This document shows positions 1 through 5,254 of a stretch of DNA of 7,858 nucleotides, piece after piece. The DNA is taken from the NCBI GenBank assembly GCA_012517645.1, contig JAAYUR010000272.1:1-7858 (forward strand), given 5' to 3'. The notes beneath the pieces were generated by a model, which was not told the DNA's origin, did no database searches, and saw only the letters and a list, made by a program, of their open reading frames with translations. The stretch comes from Treponema sp. (GTDB lineage: Bacteria; Spirochaetota; Spirochaetia; Treponematales; UBA12059). Position numbers and translations under genes: made by a program. Numbering within the stretch: position 1 is the stretch's first letter; every line of letters begins with the position of its first letter.

Positions 1-1077
1 CGCCGCGGAGCGAACCCGAGCCAGGGCTCCTTCCGGATCCGTATCCGGAAGGAGCAGGGCGAACTCCTCCCCACCGTACCGAGCCGCCAGGTCTCCGGGC
101 CTGCGGGCGTGGGCGGAGAGCACGGACGCGACCTTCTTGAGGCACTCGTCCCCCTCCAAGTGTCCGTACGCGTCGTTGTAGGCCTTGAAATGATCCACGT
201 CGAACATCCCTAGGGACAGGGTGGAGCCGGTCCGGGCAGCCCTTCTGCGCTCCTCGGCCAGGGCCGATTCGAACCTGCGCCGGTTCGCGATCCCCGTCAG
301 GCCGTCCGTCTCGGCCATCCTCCTCAGCCCCTCATTCGCCTCGACGAGCTCCCGGGTTCGTTCCGCCACCAGCCTCTCCAGCTCCTCGTTCTGCCGAGCC
401 AAGGCCCGGGAAGCCCGCCGGGCTTCCTCGTAGGAATCCTGGATGCGCCGGCCCAACGCGGCCGAGCACACCGCGAATATGCCTACCCAGCCGAATGCCA
501 GCCCCGTCCTGCCGGGACCGGGCGCCGCGGCGACCCCCAAGAGATCCAGCGCAAGCAGGATTCCGAAGAGGAAGGTACCGGCGCGGGCCTGTCGGACCGC
601 GGATCGACCCGCGCGCTCGGCCCGGGCCAGGCAAGACAGGGCCGTGGCGATCCCCACGGCGCTGACGACGATGTAGGAAAGGGAGACCCACCGGACGGCC
701 CCCCGGGGCAGGAGAAAGGTTCCTGCAAGCCAGAGACCCGCGGCGGCGGAAATCGTCCGTGCCGTCGGTTCGTCCGATTCCTCCGGGAAAAGGGTGCGCA
801 GGAAATACAGGAAGGCCGGGAGGATGAGAAAGTCGGGGACCGCGTCCAGGCGCCCGTGCTCGGCGGGCAGACCCGCGAGCGCGGCGTCCAGGAGCCCTCC
901 GATCAGGGACACCCGGAGGGCGGCGAAAAGGGCCAGAAGGGAAAACGGGAGATCCCCGGCCCGTCGGCGTCCGCCGGCGTACATGGCCAGGTGCAGAGTG
1001 GCGACGGCAATCAGAAAACCGACCAGGAGCAGGCTCAACCAAGGCTCCTGCCCGAGCGAAGGGGGAGGATGTTGCAT
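1..1077 (-). CDS. Membrane-bound GGDEF diguanylate cyclase (C-terminus beyond window)
   Basis: The frame is open from ATG at 1077 to the window edge (359 codons seen). It should make cyclic di-GMP from two GTP at the inner face of the membrane. Residues about 13-205 hold roughly seven hydrophobic segments separated by short charged loops, like a 7TMR-DISM-type sensor without a large periplasmic domain. Residues about 205-250 form a charged probable coiled-coil linker. The GGDEF domain starts at D258 (DGLTGIANRRRF) and continues with the metal-binding D293 (FDVDHFKAYND) and the active-site loop GGEEF at 335-339. An RxxD inhibitory site (RPGD, 326-329) lies five residues before GGEEF, so product inhibition is expected. 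The catalytic signature is intact and the enzyme is probably active. The end of the GGDEF domain is outside the window. The ligand sensed is unknown. A good promoter lies immediately upstream, and no Shine-Dalgarno is visible. Confidence 0.93.
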   Translation of the reverse strand, partial: MQHPPPSLGQEPWLSLLLVGFLIAVATLHLAMYAGGRRRAGDLPFSLLALFAALRVSLIGGLLDAALAGLPAEHGRLDAVPDFLILPAFLYFLRTLFPEESDEPTARTISAAAGLWLAGTFLLPRGAVRWVSLSYIVVSAVGIATALSCLARAERAGRSAVRQARAGTFLFGILLALDLLGVAAAPGPGRTGLAFGWVGIFAVCSAALGRRIQDSYEEARRASRALARQNEELERLVAERTRELVEANEGLRRMAETDGLTGIANRRRFESALAEERRRAARTGSTLSLGMFDVDHFKAYNDAYGHLEGDECLKKVASVLSAHARRPGDLAARYGGEEFALLLPDTDPEGALARVRSAA

Positions 1078-1086
1078 ATCGATATC

Positions 1087-1115
1087 AGTATATCGAGAAC
1101 CTTCACGGAGTCCAA
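1087..1115 (-). promoter_or_regulatory. Sigma70-like promoter of the GGDEF gene
   Basis: On the minus strand TTGGAC (1115-1110) and TATACT (1092-1087) are separated by exactly 17 bp, in a local AT-rich island. Only 9 nt lie between the -10 box and the ATG at 1077, so the transcript would start at or within a few bases of the start codon. The short palindrome ATATCGATAT (1076-1085) overlaps the predicted start site. This is prediction from sequence only. Confidence 0.6.
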
Positions 1116-1164
1116 GCTCGGGTGTTACTACATGAAGAAAAGAGCGCGGGCCCGGGCCTAACAG

Positions 1165-1200
1165 GCTGTTGACAAAGGCGATGGCGCCTTTGTCAACAGC
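1165..1200. repeat. Perfect 16-bp inverted repeat, hairpin I
   Basis: Arms 1165-1180 and 1185-1200 are perfectly complementary around a 4-nt loop (atgg). The outer part reads gctgttgacaaa/tttgtcaacagc. No T-tract follows on either strand, so it is not a canonical terminator. It is the first of three hairpins filling the gap between polB and the GGDEF gene, and it shares the tgacaaa/tttgtca core with hairpin III. Confidence 0.9.
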
Positions 1201-1212
1201 TTCCTTAATGTC

Positions 1213-1251
1213 GCAATTGCGCAGAAAAGCGCAAGCTTTTCGAGCAATTGC
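1213..1251. repeat. Nested palindrome, hairpin II
   Basis: Two copies of the self-palindromic octamer gcaattgc (1213-1220 and 1244-1251) enclose gaaaagc (1224-1230), a gcaa tetraloop (1231-1234) and gcttttc (1235-1241). The unpaired joints are 3 nt (1221-1223) and 2 nt (1242-1243). A competing fold pairs ttgcgc (1217-1222) with gcgcaa (1229-1234). No T-tract follows, and no function is assigned. Confidence 0.8.
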
Positions 1252-1252
1252 A

Positions 1253-1295
1253 TAGCAGGGTGCTGACAAACTTCTAGTTTGTCAGCACCCTGCTA
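1253..1295. repeat. Perfect 20-bp inverted repeat, hairpin III
   Basis: Arms 1253-1272 and 1276-1295 pair without a mismatch around a 3-nt loop (tct). The repeat starts 13 nt beyond the polB stop codon on the minus strand and could protect the polB mRNA 3' end or hinder transcription. It lacks the U-tract of an intrinsic terminator. The apex shares tgacaaa/tttgtca with hairpin I. A further short palindrome, aggggcccct (1295-1304), abuts it. Confidence 0.9.
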
Positions 1296-1308
1296 GGGGC
1301 CCCTCCGG

Positions 1309-3831
1309 TCAGAGCCCCAGTTCGAGCTGGGGCCGGTCCCCGAAGATCAACTCGGGATCCATCCCGGCGGCGGACAGCAGGGACTCCACCGCGGGCTTGA
1401 GCTGGCGCCGGGCGTAGTGGTCGTAGTCCAGGGGGGCGGTCTCCAGGCCGACAGGCTCGGCTCCGGCCTTGGTGATCCGGTACTCCACCGTACCCCGGTG
1501 ATCCGTCCAGCCCAGGATGCGGGCCGCCCGGACGTGGGGAGGCTCCACCTTGGTGTAGGCCGAGGCGGTGCGCCGCAGGACCTTTCGGTAGATCAGCCGA
1601 TCGTCCAGGAGCCCCGCCCGCATGTCGGACAGCACTCCGCGGATGCGGGCTTCCACAAGGGACGGCGGGGCGTCCCGGAAGATCAGGTCCATCGTCTCGA
1701 CCTGGAGCTCCCGGGCCAGGGCCGTCCCGTCTCTCCGGGCGGCCTCCATGCCCTTGACCTCCGTCTCTCCCCCCTCGGGTCCCAACCGGAAGCCCGCATA
1801 GCCCTTGGCCCGGCCCTTTTCGTCCCCGTCCTCGTCGTCCTCCGTCCGGGACCGGAGGGGGGGGATGAAGAACCGGGAATACACCTTCTCGAACTTCAGC
1901 TCCATCCGGGATTCCAGGCCGTACTCGTCCCTCACCGCCCGGGCCAGGTCCGCGTTCAACTCCGGGGCCAGCCGCCGACCCAGGGCGTCCAGGGCCGCCC
2001 AACCCGCCCCCTCCGGCAGGCCCGAGTCCACGAAGGCCGAATCCGTGTCCCCGTAGAGCACCCGGAAACCCCGGGACGCGAACCAGTCCCGGGCCCAGTG
2101 CAGCCATTTCCGGCCGTAGGAGGTGACGGCCCCGGCGAGGGCGGTGTCCGCGTAGCGGCAGCCTTCCGCGCCCAGGACTCCGTAGAAGGAGTTCATCAGG
2201 ATCTTGTAGACGTAGGAGGCCGTCTCGTCCCCCCGCTCGATGGCCGCAAGGCGCTCGGCGAAGTACCGCTCGATCACGGCAGGAAGTATCCCCGGCTCCC
2301 TCCGGAACCGGGCCCCGTTCGGAGCCTCCAGGTCGTCCGGCCGGGGCTCCGCGGCGGCCAGGCGGAAAGCCAGGGGATCGATGTTGAAGGTCCGCATCAC
2401 CGAGGGATAGAGGCTCCGGAAGTCGAAGACCAGTACGTTTCGGAACAGCCCCGGCCGTGGCTCCAGGATGGTTCCCCCCGCGGCTCCGGACACCCGGCGG
2501 CCCTCGACCTTGGGCGCGGCGACGTAGCCCCGGGCCATGAGTTCGTCCAGGTAGATCCGCTCGAAGGCCGGTATGCTGGTCCAGGCCAGGTCGATGCCCA
2601 CTCCGGTAAGCTGGGCCCGCTTGAGGGTCAGCTCCAGGAGCCCCGTTGCTTCCAGGATGGCCAGGACCAGCTCGGAGTCCGAAAGGCAGTAGCGGCGGAA
2701 GGCCGAAGGGTCCTCCCTCCGCAGTCGGGCAAGCTCCTCGATCTTGGCCCGGCCCCGGCTCTCGACAGCCTTGCCCGTTCCCAGGACTTCCCGGGCCACC
2801 GCGTCCAGGGACAGGTCCTCGAAGCGGCCCGCGCCCCGGGCCAGCTTGAGGGCGTCCAGGGCTTGCCGTCCGGGGATGGACGCCGCGTACCTGCGCCCCC
2901 CGTCCAATTCCCGGATATCCGCGGGATCCTCCGTGCGGCCGATTCGGAAGGGCACCGAGAGCGTTTGGCACCTGCGGGAGAGTCGGGCCAGGTCGAAGTC
3001 CACCACGTTCCATCCGGTGATCAGGTCGGGATCCAGGGCCTGGATCCGTTCCGAAAGCGCCCGGAGAAGATCCGCCTCCCGGGAGAAAGGCCGCACCAGG
3101 TACGGGCGGCCTTCGTCGTCGGCTTCCTCGAAGGGCGAGGGGTTCCGGACCGCCGGATCCGCCCCCGCAAGGTCCGGGGAAAAGAGGCCCGCCGCCTCGT
3201 CCAGGCACAGGACCTCCCTCGCTCCCGGACCCGCCAAGGACACCGCCAGGATCGTACCCGCCTCCACGTCCGTCTCGATATCCAGGGCCACCGTCCGGAG
3301 AGCCGGAGGAATTTCCGCCGTCTCGAGCTCCGGATCCAGGAAGACCGCGTCCACGAATCGGCCGGGCACGGGAGTTCCCCGGATGATCAGGCCTCCCCGT
3401 ATTCGGCGTTCCGCCAGGAAGCGGTCCGCGGCGCGGACGTCCGCCTCGAACACCGTGATCCCCGCGGATCCCAGGGCCTCCTCCAGCCTGCGGAGCTCCC
3501 CCCGGTCCCGGGCTTCCACACGGTCGCAGGGTTCGCCTGCCATGGTGCGCCGTCCGGAGGGAGCGAAGGAGGCCTCGATCCGGGCCCGGTCCGCAACCCG
3601 GGCCGCCCGTTCGGTATCGGCGGAACAAATGAGGAAATCCGGTCGAACCCGGTCCTCCACCACCGCGAAGGATCTGCCGTCCGAAAGCCGGCCCGCCAGG
3701 AGCATCCGGCCACGGGCATCCGCCCATCCGTGGACCAGGAAACCCGGATGTTCCCTCGGAGGGGATACCGATGCGGCGGACGTCCCGAGCTCGGACCCGG
3801 TCGACAGTCCGGAGCCGATCGGGTCTACCAT
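1309..3831 (-). CDS. polB: B-family DNA polymerase, Pol II type
   Basis: This 840-residue protein (E. coli Pol II has 783) is a DNA-dependent DNA polymerase with 3'-5' proofreading, in a family used for repair and lesion bypass. All signature motifs are present: Exo I DIE (D184, E186), Exo II GWNVVDFD (D280), Exo III YCLSD (Y381, D385), polymerase A DFRSLYPS (D470), B KILMNSFYGVLG (543-554) and C YGDTDS (D595, D597). The Pol II-like thumb motif PPHVRAARIL follows. The C-terminus is QLELGL, which fits the hexapeptide beta-clamp motif QLxLxL. An acidic/basic insert (about 661-678) precedes the thumb. ATG 3831 was chosen because it overlaps the upstream synthase stop (ATGGTAG). The frame stays open to an ATG at 3987, but those 52 extra residues overlap the synthase gene and look non-coding. 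About 28 residues before the first conserved block are unexplained, so the true start could be slightly later. Coupling to the synthase is likely. Confidence 0.95.
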   Translation of the reverse strand: MVDPIGSGLSTGSELGTSAASVSPPREHPGFLVHGWADARGRMLLAGRLSDGRSFAVVEDRVRPDFLICSADTERAARVADRARIEASFAPSGRRTMAGEPCDRVEARDRGELRRLEEALGSAGITVFEADVRAADRFLAERRIRGGLIIRGTPVPGRFVDAVFLDPELETAEIPPALRTVALDIETDVEAGTILAVSLAGPGAREVLCLDEAAGLFSPDLAGADPAVRNPSPFEEADDEGRPYLVRPFSREADLLRALSERIQALDPDLITGWNVVDFDLARLSRRCQTLSVPFRIGRTEDPADIRELDGGRRYAASIPGRQALDALKLARGAGRFEDLSLDAVAREVLGTGKAVESRGRAKIEELARLRREDPSAFRRYCLSDSELVLAILEATGLLELTLKRAQLTGVGIDLAWTSIPAFERIYLDELMARGYVAAPKVEGRRVSGAAGGTILEPRPGLFRNVLVFDFRSLYPSVMRTFNIDPLAFRLAAAEPRPDDLEAPNGARFRREPGILPAVIERYFAERLAAIERGDETASYVYKILMNSFYGVLGAEGCRYADTALAGAVTSYGRKWLHWARDWFASRGFRVLYGDTDSAFVDSGLPEGAGWAALDALGRRLAPELNADLARAVRDEYGLESRMELKFEKVYSRFFIPPLRSRTEDDEDGDEKGRAKGYAGFRLGPEGGETEVKGMEAARRDGTALARELQVETMDLIFRDAPPSLVEARIRGVLSDMRAGLLDDRLIYRKVLRRTASAYTKVEPPHVRAARILGWTDHRGTVEYRITKAGAEPVGLETAPLDYDHYARRQLKPAVESLLSAAGMDPELIFGDRPQLELGL

Positions 3832-4535
3832 TTCTCCAGCTGAGTCAGGGTCGCGCGGAGATCTTTGGGGTTCGGCGCCTCGATCCGGGTCGTACGCCCC
3901 GTGACCGGATGGGGGAACTCCACGGAAGCCGCGTGCAAGCCCGTTCGGGCCAGGAGAGGGCGCTCCTCGAAAGGATCCCCCTTCCACCTCCGTTTGATCG
4001 CGGACAAGAGGACCGGCTTCCCGTCCCCGTACAGAGGATCGCAGGCCACCGGAAACCCCAGCGCGGCCAGGTGGACCCGGACCTGGTGGGTCCTGCCCGT
4101 CTCGGGCCGCGCCTCCACCAGGGAAAAGTCCCGAAAGGCCGCCAGGACCCGGAAGACCGTGCGGGAGGGCTTGCCTCGATGGGCGTCCACGATCGTGCGG
4201 TGCTGGGCGTCCACGTCCGGGGACAGAGGCAGGTCGCAGAACGATTCCTCCCAGTCCGGGACTCCCCGCACCAGGGCGCGATAGACCTTGGAAACCCCCC
4301 GGGTTTCGAAGGCCCGGGAAAGAGCGCGGTGGGCGTCCTCGCTGCGGGCCAGAAGCAGGACCCCCGTCGTGTCCTTGTCCAGGCGGTGAACCGCCCAGAG
4401 ACGTCCTCGGCCCTTGGCCAGGATGGCCGCGGCCACCGGCAGTTCCGGATCCCAGCGGTCCGGCGCGGACAATACTCCCGCGGGCTTGTCCGCGGCCAGG
4501 AGCGAATCGTCTTCGAAAAGGATAGGGATGTTCAC
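3825..4535 (-). CDS. RluA-family RNA pseudouridine synthase, short form
   Basis: This 236-residue enzyme should convert uridine to pseudouridine in rRNA or tRNA; the target base cannot be read from sequence. It contains the N-terminal DDSLLAADKPAGVLS block, the catalytic aspartate in HRLDKDTTG (D53), and the C-terminal block RPETGRTHQVRVHLAALG followed by DPLYGDG. No S4 RNA-binding domain precedes the catalytic domain, and the length fits RluA/TruC-like members rather than RluC or RluD. The GTG at 4535 was chosen because translation from it (VNIPILFEDDSLL) matches the usual beginning of the family. The frame is open upstream to an ATG at 4727, but that stretch overlaps the MarR gene and a heptamer repeat and has no domain. 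No Shine-Dalgarno precedes the GTG; a weak -10-like TACACT lies 6 nt upstream. The stop overlaps the polB start by 7 nt, implying co-transcription. Confidence 0.92.
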   Translation of the reverse strand: MNIPILFEDDSLLAADKPAGVLSAPDRWDPELPVAAAILAKGRGRLWAVHRLDKDTTGVLLLARSEDAHRALSRAFETRGVSKVYRALVRGVPDWEESFCDLPLSPDVDAQHRTIVDAHRGKPSRTVFRVLAAFRDFSLVEARPETGRTHQVRVHLAALGFPVACDPLYGDGKPVLLSAIKRRWKGDPFEERPLLARTGLHAASVEFPHPVTGRTTRIEAPNPKDLRATLTQLEKW

Positions 4536-4544
4536 GCGGACAGT

Positions 4545-4572
4545 GTAAACGGTAAACGGTGAACGGTAAACG
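4545..4572. repeat. Heptamer tandem repeat (gtaaacg)x4
   Basis: Four consecutive heptamers read gtaaacg, gtaaacg, gtgaacg, gtaaacg, so one unit differs at one base. They lie 9 nt upstream of the chosen GTG of the pseudouridine synthase. The block is AT-richer than its surroundings. On the minus strand it supplies weak promoter-like hexamers, TTTACC (4570-4565) and TACACT (4547-4542), 17 bp apart, so a change in copy number could alter promoter spacing. That role is inferred. Confidence 0.85.
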
Positions 4573-4647
4573 GGAGTGCGGCGAGGGAAGCGGGATTCCC
4601 TCAACGCCTCGACCCGGGCCGCTCCCCCCGGCCGCCGGGGCCCGGCT
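4573..4647. other. Gap between MarR and synthase genes with small GC-rich hairpin
   Basis: The remaining 75 bp between the MarR stop and the heptamer repeat hold one small GC hairpin just beyond the stop: ccccgg (4626-4631), a 3-nt loop, and ccgggg (4635-4640). There is no T-tract, so termination is doubtful and read-through from the MarR gene into the synthase gene is possible. Confidence 0.4.
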
Positions 4648-5073
4648 TCAGAAGAGGTCCCGGGCCCGCCGTTGCACCTTGTCCAGGGCCCGCAGGAACT
4701 GCGCCCGCTCCTCGGAATCCAGGACATCCAGAGGATCCCCCAGGACCTCGGGGCTCAGGGCGCGGGCCGCCTCGATCCTATCCAAAAGCTCCTCTCCCTG
4801 CCCCGTCAGACTCAGCCGATGGGAGCGGCGGTCGAGCTTGACTCCGCGACGGCTGAGCCACCCTCGGGCTATGCATTTTCGGGCGACCAGGGTTATGGTC
4901 GGCCGGTCCGAAGCCAGCTCTTCGGCCGCCTCGGAGGGCCGGATCGCGCCTCTTCGCCTCGCCAATTGTATCAAGAGGTACTGGGGCAGGGTGATCCGGA
5001 ACTCCTCGAGGGCGACGGATGCCCGCTTCCGCCAGAGGCTCTGGACGATCATCATCAACCGGACGGCTTCCAT
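4648..5073 (-). CDS. MarR/SlyA-family winged-helix regulator
   Basis: This 141-residue protein is the usual length for MarR dimers, which bind palindromic operators and are often released by small ligands or oxidation. Helix 1 (about 1-24) and the C-terminal helices (about 92-139) would form the dimer interface. The winged-helix region spans about 30-90, with the probable recognition helix at about 56-69 (DRPTITLVARKCIA) and the wing carrying the family signature DRRSHRLSLTGQG (81-93). A single cysteine, C67, sits at the end of the recognition helix. The ATG at 5073 gives a complete family-length protein; ATGs at residues 7 and 8 are less likely. The gene is divergent from groEL. A palindrome resembling the SlyA site covers its -10 box, so autoregulation is likely. 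The ligand and other targets are unknown. Confidence 0.9.
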   Translation of the reverse strand: MEAVRLMMIVQSLWRKRASVALEEFRITLPQYLLIQLARRRGAIRPSEAAEELASDRPTITLVARKCIARGWLSRRGVKLDRRSHRLSLTGQGEELLDRIEAARALSPEVLGDPLDVLDSEERAQFLRALDKVQRRARDLF

Positions 5074-5077
5074 ATAG

Positions 5078-5089
5078 TTAGTATACTAA
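5078..5089. promoter_or_regulatory. Candidate MarR/SlyA operator (12-bp palindrome)
   Basis: TTAGTATACTAA is a perfect palindrome 4 nt upstream of the MarR ATG. It matches the SlyA/RovA consensus TTAGCAAGCTAA at the outer four bases of each half. It overlaps the predicted -10 box and the transcription start region, where binding would block the promoter. Assignment to the adjacent regulator is inferred from position and family knowledge. Confidence 0.6.
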
Positions 5090-5111
5090 TCAAATAAAAT
5101 TTTCTCGTCAA
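5083..5111 (-). promoter_or_regulatory. Sigma70-like promoter of the MarR gene
   Basis: On the minus strand TTGACG (5111-5106) and TAGTAT (5088-5083) are separated by 17 bp of AT-rich DNA. The -10 lies inside the 12-bp palindrome. Nine nucleotides separate it from the ATG at 5073, so the mRNA should have almost no leader. Confidence 0.6.
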
Positions 5112-5125
5112 ATTCCCGAAAACCC

Positions 5126-5154
5126 TTGCCCCTCCGGCCTGTTTTCGGTATTTT
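5126..5154 (+). promoter_or_regulatory. Sigma70-like promoter of groEL
   Basis: TTGCCC (5126-5131) and TATTTT (5149-5154) are 17 bp apart, predicting a start near 5161 and a leader of about 94 nt. The preceding context (ccCTTG) also resembles a sigma32 -35, but no CCCCAT-like -10 is present. No CIRCE repeat (TTAGCACTC-N9-GAGTGCTAA) occurs in 5074-5254, so HrcA control is not supported. An imperfect inverted repeat, gttttcggt (5141-5149) and accgaaac (5179-5186), is of unknown meaning. Confidence 0.45.
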
Positions 5155-5240
5155 CTTACTGACCCAACCAACCGGTACACCGAAACCGAGGCAGGCAACA
5201 AGGTGAATCGCCGAGGCCGGCCCGGAATCATCCTAGGAAA

Positions 5241-5245
5241 GGGAG
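5241..5245 (+). promoter_or_regulatory. Shine-Dalgarno site of groEL
   Basis: GGGAG lies 9 nt before the ATG at 5255. Together with the conserved beginning MAKQLLF it fixes the start and shows that this organism uses Shine-Dalgarno initiation, unlike the layout of the minus-strand genes with start-proximal promoters. Confidence 0.75.
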
Positions 5246-5254
5246 AAGAAAGGT

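Noticed and set aside
332..1042. Minus-strand open frame of 236 codons in the GGDEF region
   Set aside because: Out of frame with the GGDEF protein, whose membrane segments, DGLTG and GGEEF motifs lie in the frame starting at 1077.
1165..1295. CRISPR array or intrinsic terminators
   Set aside because: The three hairpins differ in sequence with no repeat-spacer periodicity, and none has a T-tract on either strand.
1274..3727. Long Gly/Pro/Arg-rich open frame of 817 codons on the minus strand
   Set aside because: It is a shifted frame of polB, whose true frame carries every exonuclease and polymerase motif. High GC removes stop codons from shadow frames.
1417..3843. Plus-strand open frame of 808 codons opposite polB
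   Set aside because: It is antisense to polB with low-complexity composition and no domain; a GC-driven shadow.
2744..3904. Plus-strand open frame of 386 codons rich in Ser and Arg
   Set aside because: Antisense to polB, with no recognisable domain or initiation signal.
3832..3987. N-terminal extension of polB to ATG 3987
   Set aside because: It would overlap the pseudouridine synthase coding region, and its composition is that of a shadow frame.
4536..4727. N-terminal extension of the pseudouridine synthase to ATG 4727
   Set aside because: It overlaps the MarR gene and the heptamer repeat, and family proteins begin at the VNIPILFEDD block.
5121..5160. Sigma32 heat-shock promoter for groEL
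   Set aside because: A CTTG -35 is present, but no CCCCAT-like -10 occurs at the right distance; a sigma70-like reading fits better.
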